Positions 53,252-61,681 of a DNA stretch of 64,000 bases are shown one piece after another. A program made the position numbers and the translations under genes. Origin of the DNA: M3007 sp031425035 (GTDB lineage Bacteria; Bacteroidota; Bacteroidia; Chitinophagales; Saprospiraceae); NCBI GenBank assembly GCA_031425035.1, contig JANPIN010000053.1:1-64000 (forward strand), written 5' to 3'. Numbering within the stretch: the first letter of the stretch is position 1; each line of letters opens with the position of its first letter. The notes under the pieces were generated by a model. It had not been told where the DNA came from, made no database searches, and saw nothing but the letters and a program-made list of their open reading frames with translations.

Positions 53252-55644
53252 GATGTAACCAAATTCCATTTCCAGTCAACAATTTCGGGCATGTCTTCCC
53301 CGTGCAGCCCGATATAAGCGGTATGCTCAAGCAATTTATCCTGCAGGTGCTGCTTGGTAGCAGCGCCACGTGACCCTAAACCTGGCAAACGATCGATGAC
53401 ACTAATGACCAGGTGAAACCGGTCCAGCTCATTCAAGACCACCATATCGAAAGGGGTAGTGGTCGTTCCTTCTCCTTTATAACCACGCACGTGCAGGTTT
53501 TCATGGTTGGTCCGGCGATAGGTCAGGCGGTGGATGAGCAAAGGATAGCCGTGAAAAGCAAAGATGATCGGTTTGTCCCTGGTGAAAAGCTGATCGAAAT
53601 GCTCGTCATTCAAACCGTGCGGATGTTCGCTCTCCGGCTGCAGGGTCATAAGATCGACCACATTGATCACCCGTACTTTTAATTCGGGAAAATGCTCCCG
53701 GAGAATTTGAACTGCGGCAATCGTCTCCAGGGTGGGGACATCGCCGGCGCAGGCCATCACCACATCCGGCTCACCCCCTTCGTCGTTACTGGCCCATTCC
53801 CAGATGCCTAATCCGATGGTACAATGGCGGACCGCAGCATCCATATCCAGCCATTGCATGGCGGGTTGTTTGCCGGCGACAATAACATTTACATACCCTC
53901 GACTGCGTAAGCAATGATCGGTAACCGACAAGAGGGTATTGGCATCCGGCGGAAGATAGATCCGAATAATATCTGCGGTTTTGTTGGCCACATGATCCAG
54001 AAATCCGGGATCCTGATGACTATTCCCATTGTGATCCTGTCGCCAGACATGCGAGGTGAGCAGGTAATTCAAAGAAGCAATTGGCCGCCGCCAGGGCAGC
54101 TTTCGGGAGACTTGCAGCCATTTGGCGTGCTGGTTGAACATGGAACCGACAATGTGAATGAATGCTTCATAACAGGAAAACAGACCATGCCGTCCCGTTA
54201 ACAGGTATCCTTCGAGCCAGCCCTGACATAAATGTTCGCTTAATACCTCCATGACCCGGCCATCGGCGGAGATGTGGTCATCGCTTTTCAAAATCTCGGC
54301 GGTGGAAGTGCGGCCCGTTATATCGAACAGGTGGGAGAGGCGGTTGGAAGTTGTCTCATCCGGGCCGAAGATTCTGAAATTCCGGCGCTCCCAATTCATC
54401 TGCATCACATCGCGGAGTAAAGCGCCCATGATTACTGTCGCTTCGGCCACCACTGTACCTGGCACCCGTACATCCACCGCATATTTTCGGAAGTCGGGCA
54501 TTTTCAGATCATGCAGCAGCAGGCCGCCGTTGGCATGTGGACTAGCGCCCATCCGCTTTATGCCTTGTGGCGCCAGTTCCGCTAATTCGGTAAATAGTTT
54601 TCCGTTTTCATCAAAAAGCTCTTCCGGCTTATAACTTTTCATCCACTGCTCCAGCATTTTTACATGCTCGGGTTTAGTTGCCAGTTCAGCCAGCGGTACC
54701 TGGTGGGAACGCCAGGTGCCTTCCACTGGTAAGCCATCCACTTCTTTAGGCCCGGTCCATCCTTTGGGCGTACGCAAAATGATCATTGGCCATTGTGGAC
54801 GTTGCCTAAATCCGTTCGTGCGGGCTTCGGCTTGAATTTGTTTGATCTCCGCCACGATGGTGTCCAAAGTGCCGGCCAGCAATTGGTGTACTTCTGCCGG
54901 GACTTCGCCTTCCACGAAATAAGGCTTGTAGCCATAACCCTGGAAAAGCTGTTCTAATTCTTCTTTTGGAATGCGGGCAAGCACCGTTGGATTGGCAATT
55001 TTATAGCCGTTCAGGTGCAGGATCGGAAGCACGGCGCCGTCATGCACCGGATTTAAAAACTTATTGGAGTGCCAGCTGGCCGCCAGCGCTCCCGTTTCCG
55101 CCTCCCCGTCGCCTACCACACAGGCCACCAGCAGGTCGGGATTGTCAAAAACGGCGCCATACGCATGCACTAACGAATAACCCAGCTCACCGCCTTCATT
55201 GATCGAACCAGGTGTTTCCGGCGCCACATGGCTGGGTATGCCGCCGGGAAAAGAAAACTGCTTGAACAGTCGCTGCAGACCCGGTTCATCCTCGGTAATG
55301 TCGGGGTAAATTTCACTGTAGGTTCCTTCCAGATAAGTGTTGGCTACCAATCCGGGTCCGCCATGACCCGGGCCGGTAACAAAAAGGATATTCAGATCGT
55401 ATTGCTGGATGATGCGGTTGAGGTGCACGTAGATAAAATTCAGACCGGGTGTAGTACCCCAGTGCCCTAGTAGCCGGGGTTTTATATGTGCCAGCGTCAA
55501 TGGTTCTTTAAGAAGGGGATTGTCGAATAAATATATTTGACCAACCGATAGATAATTGGCAGCCCGCCAGTAGGCATTCATCTTTCGAAGTAATTCGGGT
55601 GATAAAGATTTGTCTGCTGTGCGGCTATTTTCTGATTTCCACAT
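53248..55644 (-). CDS. xfp: Phosphoketolase (xylulose-5-P/fructose-6-P)
   Basis: The 798-residue enzyme is full length. It splits xylulose 5-phosphate or fructose 6-phosphate with phosphate to acetyl phosphate plus a shorter sugar phosphate. Thiamine-diphosphate features include VTGPGHGGPGLVANTYLEGT, VVGDGEAETGALAASWHSNK, GPDETTSNRL and GLFSCYEAFIHIVGSM. The acetyl phosphate product is the substrate of the acetate kinase encoded just upstream (3-nt gap), giving an ATP-yielding route from pentose or hexose phosphates to acetate. It is followed with a 4-nt overlap by the P-type ATPase gene. Confidence 0.96.
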   Translation of the reverse strand: MWKSENSRTADKSLSPELLRKMNAYWRAANYLSVGQIYLFDNPLLKEPLTLAHIKPRLLGHWGTTPGLNFIYVHLNRIIQQYDLNILFVTGPGHGGPGLVANTYLEGTYSEIYPDITEDEPGLQRLFKQFSFPGGIPSHVAPETPGSINEGGELGYSLVHAYGAVFDNPDLLVACVVGDGEAETGALAASWHSNKFLNPVHDGAVLPILHLNGYKIANPTVLARIPKEELEQLFQGYGYKPYFVEGEVPAEVHQLLAGTLDTIVAEIKQIQAEARTNGFRQRPQWPMIILRTPKGWTGPKEVDGLPVEGTWRSHQVPLAELATKPEHVKMLEQWMKSYKPEELFDENGKLFTELAELAPQGIKRMGASPHANGGLLLHDLKMPDFRKYAVDVRVPGTVVAEATVIMGALLRDVMQMNWERRNFRIFGPDETTSNRLSHLFDITGRTSTAEILKSDDHISADGRVMEVLSEHLCQGWLEGYLLTGRHGLFSCYEAFIHIVGSMFNQHAKWLQVSRKLPWRRPIASLNYLLTSHVWRQDHNGNSHQDPGFLDHVANKTADIIRIYLPPDANTLLSVTDHCLRSRGYVNVIVAGKQPAMQWLDMDAAVRHCTIGLGIWEWASNDEGGEPDVVMACAGDVPTLETIAAVQILREHFPELKVRVINVVDLMTLQPESEHPHGLNDEHFDQLFTRDKPIIFAFHGYPLLIHRLTYRRTNHENLHVRGYKGEGTTTTPFDMVVLNELDRFHLVISVIDRLPGLGSRGAATKQHLQDKLLEHTAYIGLHGEDMPEIVDWKWNLVTS

Positions 55645-55647
55645 AAT

Positions 55648-56850
55648 TTAATGTTTAACTGGGTAATTTAAAACTTGGCAAACCAATCTGGCGATCATTA
55701 CCTCCTCATTGGTCTTCATTACACGGACATCTACCTTGCTTTTATCCGTAGAAATAATGGCACCGTTCTTCGCATTCCTGGTTTCCTCTAATTCAATTCC
55801 CAAAAATTGAAGACCCTGGCATATACGATCCCGGATTTCCGGCGTGTGCTCGCCAATGCCCCCTGAGAATACCAAAGTGTCCAAACCGCCGAGTACGGCA
55901 GCATAAGCGCCGATCCATTTTTTGGTTTGGTAGCAAAACAGTTCGATCGCTTCAGCAGCCCGTTGGTCAGTACTTTCAGATGTAATCAATTCCCGCATGT
56001 CGGCACTTGTTTCCGAGATGCCTAGGAGACCGGATTGGTGGTTGACCAGATCACTGAATTGTTCCGGGCTTAGCTGCTCTGCCTGCATCAAATACCAGGC
56101 AACCCCAGGGTCCAGGTCGCCGGTACGCGTACCCATGGGCAACCCGGCGGCCGGGGTGAAACCCATGCTGGTGTCCATACTTTGGCCGTTTTTTACGGCG
56201 GTCAGGCTGGCTCCATTGCCCAGATGTGCCAATATCAACCTGCCCCGCGCGGTTTCGTGTCCGGCTACGCGCTTTAGTTCTTCCAGCAGCCAGGCATACG
56301 AAAGACCATGAAAACCGTAGCGTTGAATACCCTTGACATTATAGCGACGCGGGATGGGCAACAATTTTGCGACTGGTGGCATAGCAGCGTGAAAGGAAGT
56401 ATCAAAACAAGCGACCTGCACCAAGGCCGGATAACGCTTTCTAAACGCTTTTATCAGCTGAACGGCTCCCGGCATATGCTCCGGATCGTAGGCGCTGATC
56501 GCTTTAAACTCCTCCATTAATGCCGGGGTGATCTGTTCCGGCTCCGTATGTCGCATGCCGTGCACGATCCGGTGCCCTATTGCCTCGACGGAAACAAAAC
56601 CATCCTGCTTTTCCAGCCAGTCGATGAGAAAATGTACAGCATCCCCCTGCTCAACCACCTCCATATTAACTTCCCCTTTTTGATTGGTGATCGTATTGCT
56701 AAAACTGAGTTTTGTGTTTTTCGTACCAATACTTTCTACTTGCCCATGCAGCAATTGCATCAGCGTTTCTCCAATTTCATACAAAGCGAACTTGATGCTG
56801 GATGAACCGCTGTTGATGATTAGTACACCACTTTTATTTGCTTTCATCAT
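55648..56850 (-). CDS. ackA: Acetate kinase
   Basis: The 400-residue enzyme forms ATP and acetate from acetyl phosphate. It starts LIINSGSSSIKFALYE, has IGHRIVHGM, FDTSFHAAMPPVAKLLPIP, RYGFHGLSYAWL, LAHLGNGASLTAVKNGQSMD and FSGGIGEHTPEIR, all in order. It is intact and lies 6 nt after a 30-codon basic gene and 3 nt before phosphoketolase. The pair defines a phosphoketolase-acetate kinase shunt. Confidence 0.97.
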   Translation of the reverse strand: MMKANKSGVLIINSGSSSIKFALYEIGETLMQLLHGQVESIGTKNTKLSFSNTITNQKGEVNMEVVEQGDAVHFLIDWLEKQDGFVSVEAIGHRIVHGMRHTEPEQITPALMEEFKAISAYDPEHMPGAVQLIKAFRKRYPALVQVACFDTSFHAAMPPVAKLLPIPRRYNVKGIQRYGFHGLSYAWLLEELKRVAGHETARGRLILAHLGNGASLTAVKNGQSMDTSMGFTPAAGLPMGTRTGDLDPGVAWYLMQAEQLSPEQFSDLVNHQSGLLGISETSADMRELITSESTDQRAAEAIELFCYQTKKWIGAYAAVLGGLDTLVFSGGIGEHTPEIRDRICQGLQFLGIELEETRNAKNGAIISTDKSKVDVRVMKTNEEVMIARLVCQVLNYPVKH

Positions 56851-56856
56851 CCATCA

Positions 56857-56949
56857 TCAGTTTTTTTCTCCTACTTTATTAGCCTGGAGGACCTCATTAA
56901 CTGCGGTAAGAAGTTTCCTTTCCAGCCCTTTTCTTGCTGTTTTTTTCAT
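56857..56949 (-). CDS. Very small basic H1-like protein, shortened copy
   Basis: The 30-codon frame reads KKTARKGLERKLLTAVNEVL then QANKVGEKN and a stop, 6 nt before ackA. It is homologous to the broken copy at 39601-39791. Relatives are longer and continue with Lys-rich repeats, so this copy also seems truncated at its 3' end. It is the first frame after upstream module copy B. Whether it is still translated is unknown. Confidence 0.45.
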   Translation of the reverse strand: MKKTARKGLERKLLTAVNEVLQANKVGEKN

Positions 56950-56960
56950 GATCTATTGGT

Positions 56961-57330
56961 TTTGACTTAAAAGTTGAATTGTAACTGACAGTAGGCCCCG
57001 GCAGAGTTTACAGAATGGACGTATAAGCGGTGGGCCGCGCACTTGCAGAAGGGCGCAAGGGTGTAGTACAGTAGCGGCACAAAAAAGACGCAAAGAACCA
57101 ATTTGGCCCTCATCTAATGTCGATGATGACATGGTGCCCGCAGGCGGTCAGGTAGAAATAAATCTTTTTTGTACCTGCCTGATAATGTTGGAATTGGAAA
57201 AGAAATCGATTGGCGATATAGTATAAAATTCTGTGCCGTTAGTGCTTATTGAAGACATCATGCGGGTGCTCCGGCCAAACAATCAAAAAACATCCCATAG
57301 TGTAGTTTTAAATCCCACTATTCTATCCAT
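56961..57330 (-). promoter_or_regulatory. Upstream module copy B (ackA-phosphoketolase operon)
   Basis: This gene-free stretch (56950-57401) is the diverged counterpart of 40289-40830. Shared blocks, in order from the start codon outward, are TTAAAAGTTGAATTGT, CAGAATG, GTAGCGG, CGCAGGCGGTCAGG, TGCCTGATAATGTTG and the distal direct repeats. It reads leftwards into the small basic gene, ackA, phosphoketolase and the ATPase. No TAnnTTTG box is conserved between the copies, so the promoter type is open. Confidence 0.6.
57292..57317. promoter_or_regulatory. Direct repeat ATCCCA, 20-bp period (copy B)
   Basis: ATCCCA at 57292-57297 and 57312-57317, with TAGTGTAGT between, matches the element at 40789-40817 in word, spacing and centre. 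It lies about 345 bp before the first ATG of the operon. Confidence 0.5.
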
Positions 57331-57401
57331 TTTGTCAAGGAAGGCATGGACCAGTTGTTTATTATGAGCGGCCGGACAATGTTTTCTTCGTATCGTTCAA
57401 C

Positions 57402-57918
57402 ATGTTATTCAAACACCAGTCGCAATACCACTGCGACACCAGCAGCACGATCAGTTATCTGGCGCATATCGAACCCATTTTGAGTACCTCCTGCGGGGCC
57501 AACAACTCCTGTCACAACATCCAAGGCAGTAGTGGGGGAGTGGTGTTGGAAAACTACGCAGGCGTAAATTCCTCGGTTGTGAATGGTAAATTCCTGAGCT
57601 CCATCATCTGGGACGGCCATGCTTCCCAAATGCCCAAAAACAGCCCCAACAAACTCCGCAATTGCTTTATAGTCCAAATCCAGAAGTGGATTATTGTCAA
57701 GGCTGTCATGGCGCCATTAACCCCGGTGGCGGTATCCAATTAACGACCTATGCCAAAGTAAAAGCCAGTGTGCAAACCGGTAAATTTTATGGCTCCATTG
57801 CCTGGTCGCCGGGCATATCGGCTATGCCCAAGGGTGGAACGAGACTTTCTGCCTGCCAGACATCCCAAAATAAAAAGCCTGGATAAATGCGGGAATGCCG
57901 CAATAAGTGGCACTCTCC
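57402..57918 (+). pseudogene. Cytochrome c-type protein, frameshifted
   Basis: Frame one gives a heme-type repeat: SYLAHIEPILSTSCGANNSCH, then GGVVLENYAGVNSSVVNGKF, SIIWDGHASQMPKNSP and FIVQIQKWI. At about 57665-57700 another frame takes over with a second repeat: VDYCQGCHGAINPGGGIQL, then YAKVKASVQTGKFYGSIAWS and SAMPKGGTRLSACQ. A third frame supplies the expected end WINAGMPQ at about 57890-57918. There is no signal peptide. The first heme site is spaced CX5CH, the second CXXCH. At least two frameshifts make it non-functional. Confidence 0.75.
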
Positions 57919-58142
57919 TTGCATCTGAAAATTGGCTATATTTAACATAATATAAATTATAGAACAAATGGAAAGAAAAAAAGCTTCCCGAAACAATCCA
58001 GATTACTGCGGAAAAACGTTTTCCCCGAAAAACCTATCGAATGGCCATTGTACAAATCATTGAATGATAAATGCGCCATTTGATTTCATGGTTAGATTCC
58101 GAAAAAGCGAACGATATTGTTGCTCGCAGTCACAATTTTTAT

Positions 58143-59177
58143 ATGTATCGATATTTTACCCGGTTGGTTCTTTTACTGTGGTTTGGCACCCAGCAATGTT
58201 CTGTAGCGGATCAGCCCAGGCAGCCCAGTTTCTATTTTTGGCAAACGCAAATGCATTTCGACAGCACTGCGTGGCAAAACCTCACCCGATTCAGCGGACA
58301 ACAGCCGCTGTACCTGCGTATGTTTGATGTGGATTACAATTCTGCCAGTGAGAGCGCTATACCGGTCGGTGATTTGGCGGTCATTGCAAAAACAGCCGTT
58401 ACGGACGGCCGCCCGATCATCCCTGTTGTGTATTTCACCAACCGGGTTTTTGAAAATTTAAAAGAAGAACAGGTCAGCGCACTGACCCGGAAAACCTGCT
58501 CCAGGATTTTGCAGCATTTGGAAAACTGGAATGCTGGCAATTGCCTCGAAATACAAATTGACTGCGATTGGACAGCCGGAACCCGCGAGCGGTATTTTCA
58601 ATTTCTGGCAGCCTTTCGCGCCCATTCTGCGCCCAAAAAAGTCTCCTGCACAGTGCGCCTGCATCAGTACCGAGACCGCAAGCAAATGGGCATCCCTCCC
58701 GTAGATAGAGGCATGTTGATGTGTTATAATGTGGCCGATCCGAAGCTTGTGCGCACGATTAATTCTATTTTTGATCCGCGTCTGGTGAAAGGGTATTTGA
58801 AGGCCCCACCCTACCCTTTGCCGCTGGATGTGGCATTACCGATTTTTGGCTGGGGAACCTGGTTCAGAGGCAATGACTTTCTGGGGTTAATGAGCAATTT
58901 AAATAATGCAAATAGCTATGATTCAATGCTTTATGTAGAAGAAAGTCCCTAGCGTTACAGGGTTTTACAGGATACTGTTATTGGCCGGGACTATTTACGC
59001 GAAGGCGATCTGATCCGGCTCGACCGGGCTTCTGCAGAGGATCTGCTGGAAATCGCCGATTTGCTGCATACACAAGTGCGCGGCTCCGATTCCCGGCTTG
59101 TTTTTTTCGATTGGCAACCTGAAAATATCGCATTGTATGAAAAAACCATTCCGGATTGCGCTGCTCGTTTCTACTAG
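58143..59177 (+). pseudogene. Conserved secreted protein of unknown function, in-frame TAG
   Basis: From the ATG at 58143 a hydrophobic leader (FTRLVLLLWFGTQQCS) precedes a conserved domain: FYFWQTQMHFD, PLYLRMFDVDYN, RPIIPVVYFTNRVFE, EIQIDCDWTAGTRERYFQFL, VRLHQYRDRKQMGIPPVDRG, GMLMCYNVADPK and YPLPLDVALPIFGWGTWFRG. A TAG at 58950-58952 stops it at 269 residues, but the same frame continues with YRVLQDTVIGRDYLREGDLI to RLVFFDWQPENIALY and stops at 59177, overlapping the next gene by 41 nt. The conserved continuation shows the TAG is a nonsense mutation, or is read through. Function is unknown. Confidence 0.75.
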
Positions 59178-61659
59178 CCTGCTGCTTTGCATATTTCCCG
59201 TAAGGCGCTCCGAAGAATGTATTGATTTCCCCGATTGGGAGCAATATCGAATGCGCTTTTTCGACCCCGAACTGGAACAGCAATATGGCTTAGCGCCATT
59301 TTTCTACACAGAGAAGAAGTTCTATGATGTCGAGGAAGACCCGCAGGAAGACGATTTGCTGCGCAACTGCCGGGAGTGGCAGACTTACCTGGGCAAAGAT
59401 GTTGAACTAGCCGACATCAAACTGGCTTTATACGGGGATCAGAACCCGCGGCAAATACTGGCGGCTGCGGATGATCGGAGTCTGGGAAAGTTATTTCCGA
59501 ACAACTCATTTATTCAAAAACTGCTGGCTCCAGGCTATCGTGCCGTCCTGGATTACTTCCTTTTTACGAAAAAAATCGAAGTGAGCCAGGCCTTTGACGA
59601 TCCCTGGAATGACTGGCCGCTACAGAAGCCGGACATTACTTTTTGGGGCGTGGAAGCCCAACAAAAAGCTGTGTCGGTAGAATCCATCACCCGACTACAA
59701 TCTGCTGCCGATCCATTTTTGCAAAAACGCTACGCCTATCAGGCGGTTGTTTGTCAACGTTATAGCGGAAAGGACTCGCTGGCGGTAGCCCTCTACGATC
59801 AGAATTTTAGTCCAAAAGATACGACTATACTCCGGCCCTGGGCCCTGTTACACAAAGCCGAATGCCTCTTTCATTTGGGCGACTCGTTGCAATACAACTA
59901 CTTGTTAGCCAAGGTTTTCGATGCATGTTACTCAAAAAGACGCCACGTTGCTGCCCTATTCGTGCTCGACTGGACCGAAAAAACCCTGGCCCTCGCCCCT
60001 ACCCCATCCGACAAGGCGCTGGTGTTGACGATGAAGGCAATACAATACCCTGGTCAGGGCGGGCCTATGGTGCAGCGTATTGCCAAATTGAATCCGACCT
60101 CGCACTATCTGCCGCTGCTCATTTCACGGGAAATTAATAAACTGGAGAACTGGACTTTAACCAAGCCCATGACTGGTCTCGGAGGCGCAAACATACCGGA
60201 AGATGTTTATGCGGTGCTTTACAGCGAAAAACCCAATGCACAGGCTGTTTACGAGCAAAAAGCGGCAGCTTGGCAGCGGAAAAATGCGAAAAAAGATCGG
60301 CTTGCTCTACATGAAATGCGTTTGTGGATCGAGAAACTGCTGTTTACGAATGCTTTGCCCAGCCACCGGGATTTCTTACAGTTAGCGTCAGCGCATTTAA
60401 ATTTTCTGGAAGGCAATTATGGTTCGGCACAGGCTTTCCTGAACAAGATTTCCGCAGGTGCAGGCGCGCGATTGCAGCAGCAACGGCTGGTGGAACAGAT
60501 TTTATTGATTCCACACACGCAAGATCTACAGCAGGTTGAAGTGCTGGAAAATCTGCGGCAACAACTGGAACAGTTCTGGGCCAATCGTCAGTATACCGAT
60601 CACTATACTTTGCAAATGTCGCGGCTGCATTTTTACCTCTGTCAGGCCTTTTTTCAGGCGGGGAATATTCCCGTAGCCGGCCTTTTTTATAATAAAGCAT
60701 GGTTGACCAGTAATGCAGGAAGTGGTTATCATTATAATGAATATCAGGCGACTGGGCCGACTGTTTTCTTGGATGCTCATGCCACCGTGGCTGATCTGGA
60801 TAAGTTGATTGACTGGCGAAAAAAAGGGCCGTCCAGTAAGTTTGAAAAGTATTTGCTGGAAAGGCCGGCTACGTCAGAAGGCAAGATTTATCCGGACGGT
60901 TTTTTTGACAATGATTATCAATTGCCCGATAGCACAGGCGAGTCCTTACCGTCGTTGGCAGATTTAATTGAAACGCAGGGCTCTATTGCGTTTCGCGATG
61001 GTGATTTAGTGCGTGCAAAAGCCTGTTTTGACGAGTTACCAGCCGATCACTGGGCAGACTATGACTTCGTGGACCTAAATGTTTTTGCAGATGCTAATCA
61101 TTTCCCATTCGAGGGAACCAATACCATAGTCGGCAGTAAACGGGAACTGGTTGATCGGATGGTGGGCCTGGAAGCGGAAAGTCATCGGGCCAGTGGCGAG
61201 CGACTGGCCGAAATTTATTATCAATTGGGCAATGCCTGGTTCAATTGCTCCTATTGGGGACGTTCGTGGTCCATGTTCAGTAATGAGCGTAGTTTAAGCG
61301 AGGATGACCGACCGCAAATACGCAATGCCGGTACTTTCCAGCATAAGGCGGATGTGCGTAAATATGGCGGTACCTACTATCGTTTTGATCGCGCAATCAC
61401 CTGGTATCGCCGTGCTTTGGCCGCCAGTTCTTCCCATGAACTAGCTTCCAGGGTCGAATATATGCTCGCTGACTGCGACCGATATGTGCGTATTATGCAT
61501 AGCGGTACGGATTATTATTACAACGCATATGATATTAAAAAACTACCCTCCTCTCCCCTATTCCGCCAATGGCAGGCGCGCTATGGTCAAACTGTCACGT
61601 ATGCGGAAAGAATAGCGCATTGCCCGGAACTGCGGGATTACCTGGGCGTTAAAAAATGA
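59137..61659 (+). CDS. Exported TPR-like protein, partner of the gene upstream
   Basis: From the ATG at 59137 the product is 840 residues with a signal peptide (IALLVSTSLLLCIFPV). It contains FFDPELEQQYGLAPFFYTEK, a long helical repeat region resembling TPRs, and late conserved blocks NAWFNCSYWGRSWSMFSNER and YYRFDRAITWYRRALAA. Proteins like this occur in Bacteroidota beside the gene type upstream, usually with overlap as here. The function is unknown. The frame upstream to 59098 is not needed. Confidence 0.7.
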   Translation: MKKPFRIALLVSTSLLLCIFPVRRSEECIDFPDWEQYRMRFFDPELEQQYGLAPFFYTEKKFYDVEEDPQEDDLLRNCREWQTYLGKDVELADIKLALYGDQNPRQILAAADDRSLGKLFPNNSFIQKLLAPGYRAVLDYFLFTKKIEVSQAFDDPWNDWPLQKPDITFWGVEAQQKAVSVESITRLQSAADPFLQKRYAYQAVVCQRYSGKDSLAVALYDQNFSPKDTTILRPWALLHKAECLFHLGDSLQYNYLLAKVFDACYSKRRHVAALFVLDWTEKTLALAPTPSDKALVLTMKAIQYPGQGGPMVQRIAKLNPTSHYLPLLISREINKLENWTLTKPMTGLGGANIPEDVYAVLYSEKPNAQAVYEQKAAAWQRKNAKKDRLALHEMRLWIEKLLFTNALPSHRDFLQLASAHLNFLEGNYGSAQAFLNKISAGAGARLQQQRLVEQILLIPHTQDLQQVEVLENLRQQLEQFWANRQYTDHYTLQMSRLHFYLCQAFFQAGNIPVAGLFYNKAWLTSNAGSGYHYNEYQATGPTVFLDAHATVADLDKLIDWRKKGPSSKFEKYLLERPATSEGKIYPDGFFDNDYQLPDSTGESLPSLADLIETQGSIAFRDGDLVRAKACFDELPADHWADYDFVDLNVFADANHFPFEGTNTIVGSKRELVDRMVGLEAESHRASGERLAEIYYQLGNAWFNCSYWGRSWSMFSNERSLSEDDRPQIRNAGTFQHKADVRKYGGTYYRFDRAITWYRRALAASSSHELASRVEYMLADCDRYVRIMHSGTDYYYNAYDIKKLPSSPLFRQWQARYGQTVTYAERIAHCPELRDYLGVKK

Positions 61660-61681
61660 TTTTCGAAGCCTACTACCCTAT

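Noticed and set aside
57968..58063. Small plus-strand gene of 31 codons before the conserved pair
   Set aside because: Composition is not protein-like in that frame; another frame (LPETIQITAEKRFPRKTYRM) looks more coding but has no start.
2914..58952. TAG reassigned to a sense codon in this organism
   Set aside because: Only two in-frame TAGs are seen, both in otherwise damaged or isolated genes, while intact genes such as the RhlE-like helicase end with TAG. Nonsense mutation is simpler.
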